Shown here: piece after piece, positions 46,613 to 56,275 of the stretch | How the letters are laid out: each line of letters begins with the position of its first letter | How positions within the stretch are numbered: position 1 is the stretch's first letter | Source of the DNA: Bacilli bacterium | Lineage (GTDB): Bacteria > Bacillota_I > Bacilli_A > RF39 > UBA660 | Direction: 5' to 3' | Length of the DNA: 64,000 nt | NCBI GenBank assembly: GCA_017436345.1 | Contig: JAFSDH010000005.1 | Span: 124,001 to 188,000 of the forward strand | Made by a program: the position numbers and the translations under genes | The notes under the pieces: model-generated | Database searches by the model: none | Seen by the model: only the letters and a program-made list of their open reading frames with translations | Told to the model about the DNA's origin: nothing

Positions 46613-48076
46613 ATGAAGCTAGGGTTTGATAACGAAAAATATATAAAAATACAAAGTAAAAAAATAAAAGAAAGATTTAAATTATTTGATAAACTTTATC
46701 TAGAAATTGGAGGAAAACTATTTGATGATTATCATGCTGCTCGTGTATTACCAGGATTTCAACCAGATGCTAAAATAAAAATGTTTCAAGAATTAAAAGA
46801 AGACTTAGAAATTATTTTTTGTATTAATGCTAATGATATCGAAAGAAATAAAACAAGAGCAGAATTTGGAATAACATATGACTTAGAAGTATTAAGATTA
46901 ATTGATAACTTAACTAAACTAGGATTTAGTATTAACTCAGTCGTTATTACGTTATATCAAAATCAAGGTGGTATTGATAATTTCATTAAAAAGTTAGAAC
47001 GAAATGGCATAAAAACATACATTCATAAACCTACTAAAGGATACCCATCTGATGTTGATACAATTGTTAGTGACGATGGATATGGTGCTAATCCATATAT
47101 TGAAACAACTAAAAAATTAGTATTAGTCAACGCACCTGGCCCAGCTAGTGGTAAATTAGCTACATGTCTTTCACAACTATATCATGAACATAAAAGAGGA
47201 ATAAACGCTGGATATGCTAAATTTGAAACTTTTCCAGTATGGGATTTACCTCTAAAACACCCTGTCAACATGGCCTACGAAGCTGCTACTGCTGATTTAA
47301 AAGATGTAAATATGATTGATAACTTTCATTTAGAAAAATATAACATTAAAGCAGTAAATTATAATCGAGATCTATCTGTTTTTCCAATACTAAAAACAAT
47401 TCTTACTAAAATAGTTAAAAAAGATATATATCATTCTCCTACTGATATGGGAGTAAATACTATTAGTAAATGTATAAAGAATAATAAAATAGTTGAAGAT
47501 GCTGCTAAAAAAGAAATAGTCAGAAGATATTATCAAGAATTAGTAAATTATAAAACGGGATTAGTCGATATAGATATACCTAATACAATTAAAATATTAA
47601 TGAACCAATTAAATATTGATACCAATATTTTAGATGTAGTTGAACCTACATTAAAAAAACATAAAAAGGAAAATAAACCTGTATTAGGATTAAAACTACC
47701 AAATAATCAAATTATAACAGGTAAAGAAAGTGAACTTTTAAGTGCACCTAGTGCTTTAATAATAAACGCAATCAAAACACTAAGTAAAATACCAGATAAT
47801 ATAGATTTGCTAAGTCCAATGATTTTAGAACCAATTTTAAAACAAAGAAAAGAACATACACCCCTACAGTTACAAGAAGTAATTATTGCATTAAGTATAT
47901 GTTCTGTAACCAATCCATCAGTTGAAGAAGCATTAAACTATTTAAATGAATTAAAAGATTGTGAAGCACATGCTAGTTACATAGTAACAAATGGTGAAAA
48001 AAAAGCATTATCTAAACTAGGTATAAGATTAACATGTGAACCAAAATTTCATTCTGATAATTTATTTCAAAATTAA
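46613..48076 (+). CDS. DUF1846 family protein
   Basis: 487 aa, near full family length of about 495. Strong family stretches: FDNEKYIKIQSKKIKERFKLF, LYLEIGGKLFDDYHAARVLPGF, KGYPSDVDTIVSDDGYGANPYIETT, VNAPGPASGKLATCLSQLYHE, GYAKFETFPVWDLPLKHPVN, AYEAATADLKDVNMIDNFHLE and SPTDMGVN. The GPxSGKLATC segment looks like a phosphate-binding loop. Found in many anaerobic or fermentative Bacillota; enzymatic activity is unknown to me. Cytoplasmic. Divergent from the riboswitch gene across a 357-nt gap filled by the riboswitch and promoters. Confidence 0.95.
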   Translation: MKLGFDNEKYIKIQSKKIKERFKLFDKLYLEIGGKLFDDYHAARVLPGFQPDAKIKMFQELKEDLEIIFCINANDIERNKTRAEFGITYDLEVLRLIDNLTKLGFSINSVVITLYQNQGGIDNFIKKLERNGIKTYIHKPTKGYPSDVDTIVSDDGYGANPYIETTKKLVLVNAPGPASGKLATCLSQLYHEHKRGINAGYAKFETFPVWDLPLKHPVNMAYEAATADLKDVNMIDNFHLEKYNIKAVNYNRDLSVFPILKTILTKIVKKDIYHSPTDMGVNTISKCIKNNKIVEDAAKKEIVRRYYQELVNYKTGLVDIDIPNTIKILMNQLNIDTNILDVVEPTLKKHKKENKPVLGLKLPNNQIITGKESELLSAPSALIINAIKTLSKIPDNIDLLSPMILEPILKQRKEHTPLQLQEVIIALSICSVTNPSVEEALNYLNELKDCEAHASYIVTNGEKKALSKLGIRLTCEPKFHSDNLFQN

Positions 48077-48100
48077 AGAGAGAATTATTTCTCTCTTTTA
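48075..48100 (+). terminator. Bidirectional terminator between DUF1846 and ART genes
   Basis: AAAGAGAGAA/TTCTCTCTTT, 10 bp, 4-nt loop, T-rich on plus; the convergent ART gene stops inside it. Confidence 0.85.
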
Positions 48101-48852
48101 TTTTGTCTCATATAATACTCATCATAAATATGTTTAGGAACTACAACTGCTGTTAAAACAGCTGTGTTATCATCCCCTATCTTTACTCGAGCAACTTTAG
48201 CTATATTATGAGCATTTATTAAGTACTCATATTGTTTCGGACTATAAGTTAAAATTGGATTATCACCTATATAGATACCATCTTTAAAATCTTTAGAAAT
48301 TAAATATTCTATTTTAATATTAAAATCATACCCTAAATCATTCTCTTTTTTAAAAAAACAATTACTTTCAAGAAGAGAAGTAGAAACAAATCCTCTATCT
48401 AATAAAAATTTTCCTTCCATTTGAGATAATTCATCTATTGATTTAATGCCATAATCTTTAAAATAATGCAAGTTAACTCCTCGATAAGCAATGAAATCTT
48501 CTCCTGTTGTTGCATGCTTCTCTATAATTTTTTTAATTCTAGTAGCCGTATTTAAAAAAGAATCCATTCTAGATATATCACCATTATCTTCATAATTCCA
48601 TTTTCCTCTTAAAGCTTGATTCAAATGCTTAAAATTATAACCGGAATATTCACGAATATATGAAGCTTCGTCATAAGTTAAATATCCTGGAGCTTTTAAA
48701 GTCATTAATATTTCTTCTGGTGATAAAAATTTTTGATAATTATGTGACAAACCATTTAAAACATATTCATCTATATCTTTTTTTCTTTCAGCATCAACAA
48801 ATCTAAAAAGACTTCTTACAGTATCACTTTCACCAATATTAAGTTTTGCCAT
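48085..48852 (-). CDS. ADP-ribosyltransferase-like protein (R-STS-QxE type)
   Basis: 255 aa, no signal peptide. Helical start, then LTYDEASYIREYSGYNFKHLNQALRGKW (about 62-90), the region equivalent to the NAD-pocket helix of ADP-ribosylating exoenzymes. Catalytic motifs follow in order: AYRGVN (Arg, about 126), LLDRGFVSTSLLES (STS, about 157) and SPKQYEYLINAHN (QxE, about 210). This R-STS-[QE]xE set defines the ARTC-like superfamily; QxE is typical of C3-like enzymes that modify Asn/Gln or Thr. It could be an internal regulator, a phage-derived enzyme or an exported toxin; no immunity gene is obvious. Start at 48852 is preferred (AGGTGG ribosome site). Confidence 0.82.
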   Translation of the reverse strand: MAKLNIGESDTVRSLFRFVDAERKKDIDEYVLNGLSHNYQKFLSPEEILMTLKAPGYLTYDEASYIREYSGYNFKHLNQALRGKWNYEDNGDISRMDSFLNTATRIKKIIEKHATTGEDFIAYRGVNLHYFKDYGIKSIDELSQMEGKFLLDRGFVSTSLLESNCFFKKENDLGYDFNIKIEYLISKDFKDGIYIGDNPILTYSPKQYEYLINAHNIAKVARVKIGDDNTAVLTAVVVPKHIYDEYYMRQNKREK

Positions 48853-48887
48853 AATACCACCTATTATCATTATATAATAAAAAAGAA

Positions 48888-48914
48888 AAAGAAAAAAGAG
48901 AACTAGTCTCTATT
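48888..48914 (-). terminator. Sensor kinase terminator
   Basis: AGAGA/TCTCT short stem around the HK stop followed by a long pyrimidine tract (TTTTTTCTTTTTCTTTTTT on minus). Confidence 0.55.
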
Positions 48915-51155
48915 CAAATAATGTTTACAAATAGTTACATAGTCCTCAATCATATTAATTAATTCATTATAATTATCATTAACAAACGATATATCATTAT
49001 CTTTACTTCTAACTTCATGTTCATAACTCAAATCAGCTAAAGAAGTAATACCTAAATACTTACAATCACTCTTTATAGCATGAACAAGTATTGCATAATT
49101 AGCCATATCTGAACTAGTTTTGTATTGTTCTAAAAGAGGTAAACGACGATTCATTTCATCAATAAAATCATTCATTGTATCATTATACATAGCAATATCA
49201 CCAAGAAGTTCTACACCATGTTTAACATCTATACCATTAGCTTCTAAAAAAACTATGTTATTATTAATTTCACTTGATTCATTAACAACTTCTCTTTGAA
49301 CATTATCATTAGAATTATTAACCAAAATCCTATTAAAAACTCTTATCATTTCATCCTTTTCAATAGGTTTAGCTAGATACCCATCAAACCCAGCATTAAG
49401 ATAAGATTCTTTCATTCCTGTAATAGCATTTGCAGTAAGCGCTATAACTGGAATATTAAAACTACTACTTTCTTTTAACTTTTTAAAAGTCTCAGTACCA
49501 CTCATCTTAGGCATCATATCATCCATTAATATAAGATCAAACTTTTCTCCATTAGTGATTTTACTAATACAGGCAAATCCACTATCACAGACTTCAACAG
49601 TTGCATTATATCTTTCTAAAAGCTTAGTAGCCACTTTTAAATTTAATGGATTATCATCAACAACAAGTAATTTTTTTCCATTTAAATCAATTGTATCATT
49701 AGAAACCACTTTATTCTCAACAACAACATTATCAATTCTTTGATCAAGAGTAATAGTAAACCTAGAACCTTCTCCATAAACTGTATGAAGAACTATATTT
49801 CCACCCATTAATTCAACTAATTGTTTCGTTATAGCAAGACCTAGACCTGTTCCTTCAATCGTTGTATTTCTATCTTCGTCAACACGTTGAAACTTATTAA
49901 ATAATTTATCAACATTTTCTTTCTTTATACCACGACCACTATCTTCAACAGAGATTATTAAACGACATACTCCATCAGCATTAACACAATTAACAGAATA
50001 AAAGACATGTCCTTTATCGGTATATTTATAAGCATTAGATAAAAGATTTGTAACAACTTTTTTTAAATTAGCACTATCTCCATATAATGTATTAGGAAGA
50101 TCATCTGCTATAGATACTTGAAAATCAAGACCTTTTTCATTCATCTTAGGAGTAACAAGTTTAGCAAGACCACTAAATAAATCACGAGCATTATAATCAG
50201 AATTTACAATTTCAAGCTTTCCTGCTTCAATCTTAGAAATATCTAAAATACCATTTACAATTTCTAAAAGAGTATTAGAAGCATTCATAATATCATCAGC
50301 ATTTTCTTTAGCTTCATCCAATGTATCAGCATGTTTAATACAATCACTAAAACCAACAATGGCATTTAAAGGTGTACGAATTTCATGAGACATACTACTT
50401 AAAAAATCAGTCTTAGCAGCATTAGCTTTATCAGCACTATCACGAGCAAATTCTAACTGTTCAATCATTTTGACATCTGGGTTTTCAATAGTATGATACA
50501 TCAAAAAAGAAGCAAACGTCATCGGAAATGTAATCAATAATAACTTTAAACCAAAAATATTAGCAACGAGCTCTAAAATTATAAAAAATATAAAAAGTAA
50601 AAGTGAGGCAATTTTGTTAGCTTTAACTCTTTTAATAGACCTTAAAACCAATATAATATCCACAATTATTAAACTAAAACTTATTAAAAACATAAACATT
50701 GTAGATAAACCAGCAGATGACACTAAATATCCATCTTTATATATATTTTCAACAGGCGATAAAAATATTAAAAGAAATATAAAAACTATAATTCCAATTA
50801 CAATATTCTTCTTTTTTTGTAAGCTTAATCTATCCGAAAAAATTTTTTCATTTTTACTAGTTACAACTAAAATATATAAAGTATATAAAAACAACCAAAT
50901 ACCAGTAGCAGCAAAAAAAATTTTCTCAAAGTAATTAACAAATAAAGCTTTACTTTGCCATGATGTTAAATAAAAAATAAGCTCCGCCAATAAAGAAATT
51001 GAATTAACCAGTATCAAGGCACCAAAAATATTATTTTCTTTAGTAGAAATTTTATTTTTAAAAAAGAACATTCCACCAATAATCAAACAAATAAGTAAGC
51101 AAATAGCACTTACCGTTATTGATATAATACGAAAATATTGAATATCTATATCCAT
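48903..51155 (-). CDS. Hybrid sensor histidine kinase with REC and HPt domains
   Basis: 750 aa. About 8-225: seven or so membrane helices. HisKA with FLSSMSHEIRTPLNAIVGF (phospho-His, about 255), HATPase with NLLSNAYKYTDKG (N box), DSGRGI, GTGLGLAITKQL (G box), then REC with LLVVDDNPLNL, LMDDMMPKMSG (phospho-Asp, about 545), ALTANAI and YLAKPI, and an HPt domain with LVHAIKSDCKYLGI (His, about 690). A full phosphorelay on one chain, with the last output partner missing: no response regulator is encoded nearby. Membrane-bound; signal unknown. Ribosome site AGGGTGA. Confidence 0.95.
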   Translation of the reverse strand: MDIDIQYFRIISITVSAICLLICLIIGGMFFFKNKISTKENNIFGALILVNSISLLAELIFYLTSWQSKALFVNYFEKIFFAATGIWLFLYTLYILVVTSKNEKIFSDRLSLQKKKNIVIGIIVFIFLLIFLSPVENIYKDGYLVSSAGLSTMFMFLISFSLIIVDIILVLRSIKRVKANKIASLLLFIFFIILELVANIFGLKLLLITFPMTFASFLMYHTIENPDVKMIEQLEFARDSADKANAAKTDFLSSMSHEIRTPLNAIVGFSDCIKHADTLDEAKENADDIMNASNTLLEIVNGILDISKIEAGKLEIVNSDYNARDLFSGLAKLVTPKMNEKGLDFQVSIADDLPNTLYGDSANLKKVVTNLLSNAYKYTDKGHVFYSVNCVNADGVCRLIISVEDSGRGIKKENVDKLFNKFQRVDEDRNTTIEGTGLGLAITKQLVELMGGNIVLHTVYGEGSRFTITLDQRIDNVVVENKVVSNDTIDLNGKKLLVVDDNPLNLKVATKLLERYNATVEVCDSGFACISKITNGEKFDLILMDDMMPKMSGTETFKKLKESSSFNIPVIALTANAITGMKESYLNAGFDGYLAKPIEKDEMIRVFNRILVNNSNDNVQREVVNESSEINNNIVFLEANGIDVKHGVELLGDIAMYNDTMNDFIDEMNRRLPLLEQYKTSSDMANYAILVHAIKSDCKYLGITSLADLSYEHEVRSKDNDISFVNDNYNELINMIEDYVTICKHYLNRD

Positions 51156-51192
51156 ATAATCACCCTATATTCAATATATAACAAAAACTAAA

Positions 51193-51220
51193 AAAAAGCC
51201 ACATTAATTTGGCTTTTTAA
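51193..51220 (-). terminator. Terminator of the acyl-CoA synthetase gene
   Basis: AAAAAGCCA/TGGCTTTTT stem with 8-nt loop and T-run on minus, overlapping the stop codon region. Confidence 0.8.
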
Positions 51221-53003
51221 TTTTTGTTAAAATTCTATTATTTTTAACATTTTCTTCAAGGAGTCTAACATCTTTCTTACCAACTTTAGTTCTCGGAAAT
51301 TCACTTACAAAATAAATATCTTTTGGCCTAGCATAATTGGCAAAATGTATTTCACAAGCATCATTTATATCATTTGACAATTCTTCTTGAGAAATATTTT
51401 CACTAGGAATTACAAAACATATTGGTATTCCAAAACCTTCATGTTCCATGTCTTCTACTTCTCCCACTAAAACATCCTCTACTCCAGGTATTTTAGAAAG
51501 TATATTTTCCATTGCTGTTGGATAAACTTTTGCCGTCGGATAAACAAATATAGTTCTAGTCATTCTACCCTTAACAGACAATAAACCATTGTCGTGCATA
51601 ACCCCTAAATCACCAGTATGTAACCATATTGTTCCATCAGAATGTTCTTTCAATACATCATTTGTCATTTTTATATCATCATAATAACCTAACATTAATG
51701 GTGAAGAATTAACACATATTTCTCCCTCTTCACCATATTTCATTTCTTCACCTGTTGTAGGATCAAAAATTGCAACAACAGTATTTACATGAGGAGCACC
51801 AACATAACCTATATCAGCATTATCTACATTACTTCTAATTGTTCCTAATGTAAAACTCTCTGTACATCCCCAACCATAACCTAAAAACGTATCAATATTA
51901 TGTCTTTTAAAGAAATTAGCAACTTTTTCTTCAAAACTACTAGTAATAGCTAAACCACCACAACCAACAGTTTTTATATAACTTAAATTTTCATCTTTTA
52001 ATAACTCACTTTTTTCTAAAACATCTAAAAGTTGTGGAATCAACATTAAATGTTCCGTCTTTGAGTCATAAACAATTCTGTCAAAATCATTTATATCTAT
52101 AGGAAATGGTCTAATTACACTATTCATACCGGCACATAAAGGCAAATGGTTATTAGCCACTACTGCTGAAGCAGAAAACAAAGACCAAAGTCTCAACCAT
52201 TTATCACCAGCATCATAATTTAAATCTGAATTCAAATATTGATGAACTGCTACATTAAAGCATTCATCATTAAGCATTACACTCTTAGGTTCACCCGTAG
52301 AACCACCAGTTGAAGCAATAAATAATAGATCTTCAGGATTTCTATTTATATTTGGTAAATTTACTCCTTTTCCTTTTTCAATAAAATCATTCCATGATAT
52401 AGTTCTTTCATCTTTAAATTTCTTTTCACCTAAAGTAATAATATTAGATATACTCGTCTTTTCATAAATTTGTTTTTCATCCTCTTCTGAAAGTAAAAAA
52501 TCTGAGACAAATAATAAAGACATATCTAACTTATTTATTTTATTAATAAGATCATCAATTGTTGTTTGAATTGGAACTTCACTTATTGCTGCTCCAACTT
52601 TATCAACTCCATAAAACAAAAAAGATTCAAATGAAATTGGAGGTAACATCATCATAACTTTCTTACCTTTTTCAATTTTCATAGCATATAAAGAATTGGC
52701 TATTTGGTCAACTATATCAAATACATCTTTATAAGTATACTGTCCTTCCATACTATCAATTGCTAGCAAATCCATATTATTTTCATTACATTTCTTTAAA
52801 TACTCATATGCAGTCATATGAGGAATTTCTGCCATAATATGTTCCTCACTATAATATTTAAGCCAAGGCTTATCTATTGATGCATAACCAGTAGGAGGTC
52901 CTTGTACTTTTCCTAATGCCATATCTCTTAAATATAAATCTCTTAATTTTTGCTCATTAACACTTAAATTAGCTATTTTCTTTTTATATTCTTTTAAATC
53001 CAT
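51204..53003 (-). CDS. AMP-dependent acyl-CoA synthetase/ligase
   Basis: 599 aa. ANL-superfamily core: P-loop STGGSTGEPKSVMLND (about 227), GYGWGCTESFT (about 373), LHTGDLGVMHDNGLLSVKGRM (about 450, motif with Asp-Arg hinge) and the C-terminal catalytic Lys in RTKVGKKDVR (about 583). Activates a carboxylic acid as an acyl-adenylate, likely to a CoA thioester. N-terminal 80 residues resemble no further domain. Substrate unknown. Own promoter TTGTAT, 17 nt, TAAAAT. Confidence 0.93.
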   Translation of the reverse strand: MDLKEYKKKIANLSVNEQKLRDLYLRDMALGKVQGPPTGYASIDKPWLKYYSEEHIMAEIPHMTAYEYLKKCNENNMDLLAIDSMEGQYTYKDVFDIVDQIANSLYAMKIEKGKKVMMMLPPISFESFLFYGVDKVGAAISEVPIQTTIDDLINKINKLDMSLLFVSDFLLSEEDEKQIYEKTSISNIITLGEKKFKDERTISWNDFIEKGKGVNLPNINRNPEDLLFIASTGGSTGEPKSVMLNDECFNVAVHQYLNSDLNYDAGDKWLRLWSLFSASAVVANNHLPLCAGMNSVIRPFPIDINDFDRIVYDSKTEHLMLIPQLLDVLEKSELLKDENLSYIKTVGCGGLAITSSFEEKVANFFKRHNIDTFLGYGWGCTESFTLGTIRSNVDNADIGYVGAPHVNTVVAIFDPTTGEEMKYGEEGEICVNSSPLMLGYYDDIKMTNDVLKEHSDGTIWLHTGDLGVMHDNGLLSVKGRMTRTIFVYPTAKVYPTAMENILSKIPGVEDVLVGEVEDMEHEGFGIPICFVIPSENISQEELSNDINDACEIHFANYARPKDIYFVSEFPRTKVGKKDVRLLEENVKNNRILTKIKKPN

Positions 53004-53030
53004 ATATTAATCCCCCATTTCAATAGTACT

Positions 53031-53059
53031 ATTTTATCAAAAATGACTTTTTTATACAA
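53031..53059 (-). promoter_or_regulatory. Promoter of the acyl-CoA synthetase gene
   Basis: Minus strand TTGTAT (53054-53059), 17 nt, TAAAAT (53031-53036). The rest of the 187-nt gap back to the methyltransferase gene is AT-rich with two TTGACA-like copies on plus but no other clear element. Confidence 0.6.
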
Positions 53060-53190
53060 ATTTTTAATTTTTTAAATTTATTTATATGTATTATCAAAAC
53101 ATTAATTATAATTTATTTTTGATAAATATTTTCTTTTTTCAAGATTAACTTATCTTTTTTGACAAAATTCCTTCTACTTTTGACACTTTT

Positions 53191-53838
53191 TTATTTAAAA
53201 CATACTACTTCAATTAAATTATTTCTTACAGAAACAGGTATAGTTCTTTCATAATCCGCAAATAATTCTTCATCATAATCTTTAATAGATTTTATATTTA
53301 AACCAGCTCCTGTAATTGCTTTAGAAATTGTTTCATAATTATGAAATCTTCTTTTATCTATATTACCAGTAAAAGTAACATGTTCACTTAAACCAGTCTT
53401 TTCATCATACTTTATTAAATTATTAATATATTCATCACACTTATCACTTCTAACTACAATATATAATAGTCCATTATCTTTTAATATTCTTCTAAATTCC
53501 TTTAATACATCTAATAATTCTTTATCATTTAAATAATGAAGAACTAATCTAGCATATATATAATCAAAAGATTTATCTTCATATATATCTTTTTCTCTTA
53601 CATCTTCTAGTTTTAATATGAATCTATTTTCTATTTTTTTATCAGAAACAATTCTCTTAGTATTTTCAATTCCTTTCTTATCAATAGTAGTTCCGATAAT
53701 AAATAAATTATCATTTCTACTTAACATTTCTAATTCAGCATTCCCATTAGTACTAATACCAACAGATAATACATTTTCCATATCTTTATTTACTAAATTT
53801 ATTCCATCTATTTCACTAATTGAAAACTTATTATTCAT
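53191..53838 (-). CDS. Class I SAM-dependent methyltransferase (type 11-like)
   Basis: 215 aa. VLSVGISTNGNAELE (motif I, degenerate Gly pattern), DNLFIIGTTIDKKGIENTKRI, SFDYIYARLVLHYLNDKELLDVLKEFRRILKDNGLLYIVV (motifs II/III of type-11 methyltransferases). Substrate not identifiable. Start at 53838 has GGGAGG upstream. Follows the DUF3592-like gene by 11 nt, so part of the 53-55.7 kb operon. Confidence 0.88.
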   Translation of the reverse strand: MNNKFSISEIDGINLVNKDMENVLSVGISTNGNAELEMLSRNDNLFIIGTTIDKKGIENTKRIVSDKKIENRFILKLEDVREKDIYEDKSFDYIYARLVLHYLNDKELLDVLKEFRRILKDNGLLYIVVRSDKCDEYINNLIKYDEKTGLSEHVTFTGNIDKRRFHNYETISKAITGAGLNIKSIKDYDEELFADYERTIPVSVRNNLIEVVCFK

Positions 53839-53849
53839 ATATCCTCCCA

Positions 53850-54743
53850 TTAAATAAATATTTTAATAACTGTAATTATAATAACAACAAATATCGCAAT
53901 CATTATTCCTAATAAACCATTCTTAAATGTTTTAGCACTTCTTGGATAACTATCTAATAAATACTTTTTAGTCTCTTTATTACTATAAAAATATATTTCA
54001 TTATCTTCATCAGGAACAATATTAATTGGAACTCTAATTTTTCTTTTCTCATATTCTACAATCGCATTATATTTTTCTACATAATTACCATTAACCTTTG
54101 TACTTAAATTAATATAATCAATAATATTAACTTTAACTCTTTCATAATCTCCATTATTAATTTTACTTAATCTCTTTTTAAACTTTAAATATTTTCTTAA
54201 AATAAATATCTCTATCAATATCCATAAAATAATGACAATTATATCTTCTATATAAGAAATATTATTTTCGAAATAATCAATTATATTAAAAATAATTATT
54301 AAAAATCCACCACATATAAAAATCCCACCTAAATAATACCAAGGCATTTGCATTTTAATAGGTTCTATATCATATTTATTATCAATTAAATAAGATACAA
54401 TATAAGGATCTTTATCCTCATAATGTTTAATTAAAAGTTTATCACCTACAGCTAAATACTTTTCGGAATCTAAAACCATTTTCACATTTTTATCCTTAAA
54501 TCTATATTCAACTGTAACTTCATAGTTTAACCTTTTTACGTAATTATCTTCATCACGTTCATGTTTTTCAACAACCTTAGTTACTTTTGCCTCAATAATA
54601 TTCTTCCCTTTTAATCTTGAATCTCCCATTTTTTTACTAAAAAACATAATAATGCCACCTATTATAAATATAGGGATAACTACTATTAATAATTTATTTA
54701 AAAATTCTAAATCAGTCTCACTTATCCACAAAAAATTCATCAT
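53850..54743 (-). CDS. DUF3592-type membrane protein (copy 1)
   Basis: 297 aa. N-terminal helix (about 16-35), a beta-rich soluble domain EAKVTKVVEKHERDEDNYVKRLNYEVTVEYRFKDKNVKM with GDKLLIKHYEDKDPYIV (DUF3592-like), paired helices (about 130-185), then a second domain of the same kind (VKVNIIDYINLSTKVNGNYVEKYNAIVEYEKRKI) and a C-terminal helix. A duplicated arrangement in one protein. Function unknown. Close paralogue of the protein at 56.3-57.1 kb in layout. Confidence 0.75.
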   Translation of the reverse strand: MMNFLWISETDLEFLNKLLIVVIPIFIIGGIIMFFSKKMGDSRLKGKNIIEAKVTKVVEKHERDEDNYVKRLNYEVTVEYRFKDKNVKMVLDSEKYLAVGDKLLIKHYEDKDPYIVSYLIDNKYDIEPIKMQMPWYYLGGIFICGGFLIIIFNIIDYFENNISYIEDIIVIILWILIEIFILRKYLKFKKRLSKINNGDYERVKVNIIDYINLSTKVNGNYVEKYNAIVEYEKRKIRVPINIVPDEDNEIYFYSNKETKKYLLDSYPRSAKTFKNGLLGIMIAIFVVIIITVIKIFI

Positions 54744-54749
54744 TATACA

Positions 54750-55685
54750 TTACCTCTTTTTTCCAACTAAGCTATCCGCCCACTCAGAAACATCTTCATA
54801 TATTTCGTTCTTACTTTTTTCATTTAAAATATCATGTCTTAAACCTGGATACATCTTAATAGATAAATTCTTTATCCCAGCTTTTTTAAAATCTTTATAT
54901 GCTTTATCAACACCTTTACCATAGTCACCCACAGGATCATCACTACCAGATAAAAATAATATTGGTAAATCTCTATTCATCTTCTTGATATTATCTATAT
55001 CTCTATCATACATCATTCCACTCAATAATTCCCTAAATAATCCAGCTGAAAAACTTTCGCCACGACTAGGATCTTTCATGTATAAATCAAGAGCATCTTC
55101 ATTACTGCATAACCAATCTAATTTTGTTTTATTAGGCTTAAATTTCTTATTATAAGTACCAAAGGTTAAATCATCTATTTTCTCTGTAAAAGCATTATCA
55201 CCATGTTCTTTTGCCTCTTTATTAGCCATCATTAAACCTAGTTTAATATTTAACCATGAAGTTTGACCTGTTCCAACTAAAATAGCCCCATCACTAACCT
55301 CACTATGTTTAATAAGTAACGTTCTAACTAAAAAAGATCCTAAAGAAAAACCAAGTATAAAATAAGGAATATCAGGATATTCAATTTTTGTTTTCGTATA
55401 AAGACTATACAAATCTTCAACAGCAAAGTCCCAACTACCTTCCTTACCAAAATACATCGGTCCTTTTTCTTCTGAAATAGATTTACCATGTCCTAAATGG
55501 TCATTTCCTACAACTACTATTCCTTTTTCATTCAAATACTTCGCAAATTCATCATATCTATCAATATATTCAGTTACCCCATGTGCAACTTGAAGAACAG
55601 CTCTTGGATTTTCTATATCCCACTTAATCGCATGAATATCAGTTACATTATCACTAGACCTATAAAAAAATTCTTCTTTTTTCAC
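54750..55685 (-). CDS. Alpha/beta hydrolase, lysophospholipase/monoacylglycerol lipase type
   Basis: 311 aa. VLQVAHGVTEYIDRYDEFAKYLNEKGIVVVGNDHLGHGKS (oxyanion region and GHG), nucleophile YFILGFSLGSFLVR (GxSxG, about 120), LPILFLSGSDDPVGDYG (acid, about 245) and YPGLRHDILNE (catalytic His, about 285). Serine aminopeptidase S33/Hydrolase_4 clan, cytoplasmic. GTG start behind AGGTGATAAT. Operon with the DUF3592 gene (6-nt gap). Confidence 0.93.
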   Translation of the reverse strand: MKKEEFFYRSSDNVTDIHAIKWDIENPRAVLQVAHGVTEYIDRYDEFAKYLNEKGIVVVGNDHLGHGKSISEEKGPMYFGKEGSWDFAVEDLYSLYTKTKIEYPDIPYFILGFSLGSFLVRTLLIKHSEVSDGAILVGTGQTSWLNIKLGLMMANKEAKEHGDNAFTEKIDDLTFGTYNKKFKPNKTKLDWLCSNEDALDLYMKDPSRGESFSAGLFRELLSGMMYDRDIDNIKKMNRDLPILFLSGSDDPVGDYGKGVDKAYKDFKKAGIKNLSIKMYPGLRHDILNEKSKNEIYEDVSEWADSLVGKKR

Positions 55686-55717
55686 ATTATCACCTAAATT
55701 AATTATAACTTATATAA

Positions 55718-55755
55718 AAAAAAGAAGAAATATAATTAAGTATATTCTTCCTTTA
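55718..55755 (-). terminator. Terminator of the GNAT gene
   Basis: GAAGAATATA pairs with TATATTTCTTC (one bulge), followed by TTTTTTTT on the minus strand. Confidence 0.7.
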
Positions 55756-56275
55756 ATATTTTATAATCTAAAAATATATAACCATTTTCAACAACTCTAG
55801 TACTTTTCAACTTAAAACCTAATCTTTCCAAAATCTTTTGTGATGAAATATTTCCTTCAATAGTATCAGCATATATGTTATTTAATTCTAAATATTTAAA
55901 ACCCACTTCTAATAATTTTTTTACACATTCACTACAATAACCATTTCTTGTATAATCAAAATCAAAAATATATGACACTTCAGCATTATTATTATTTTCA
56001 TCAATTTTAAATTCTAAAAAACCTATTGGTAAATCATTATCTTTAAGACAAACTGTTAACGAACCAATAATACCACTATTAAACTTTTTTATTTTTTTAT
56101 AAAGAAATTCAACTCTTTCTTCTCTTGTTTTATTCTTTATACCACCTAAAAACTTTTGAGTAGTTTCTTGCTTATCTAATTTCATTAACAAATCAACATC
56201 ATCAGTTACTGTTTTTCTAATAATCAATCTTTCAGTCTTTATAGGTAATAAAGATATCATTTTTTTATTTTTCAT
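55736..56275 (-). CDS. GNAT acetyltransferase (RimJ/RimL-like)
   Basis: 179 aa. ERLIIRKTVTDDVDLLMKL start typical of Acetyltransf_3, acetyl-CoA segment YTRNGYCSECVKKLLEVGFKYL and NISSQKILERLGFKL. Acetylates an N-terminus or small molecule; target unknown. Overlaps the DUF3592 gene upstream by 4 nt (ATGA). Confidence 0.92.
   Translation of the reverse strand: MKNKKMISLLPIKTERLIIRKTVTDDVDLLMKLDKQETTQKFLGGIKNKTREERVEFLYKKIKKFNSGIIGSLTVCLKDNDLPIGFLEFKIDENNNNAEVSYIFDFDYTRNGYCSECVKKLLEVGFKYLELNNIYADTIEGNISSQKILERLGFKLKSTRVVENGYIFLDYKILKEEYT

Noticed and set aside
53100..53190. Two TTGACA-like hexamers on the plus strand as a promoter
   Set aside because: No matching -10 and no plus-strand gene downstream.
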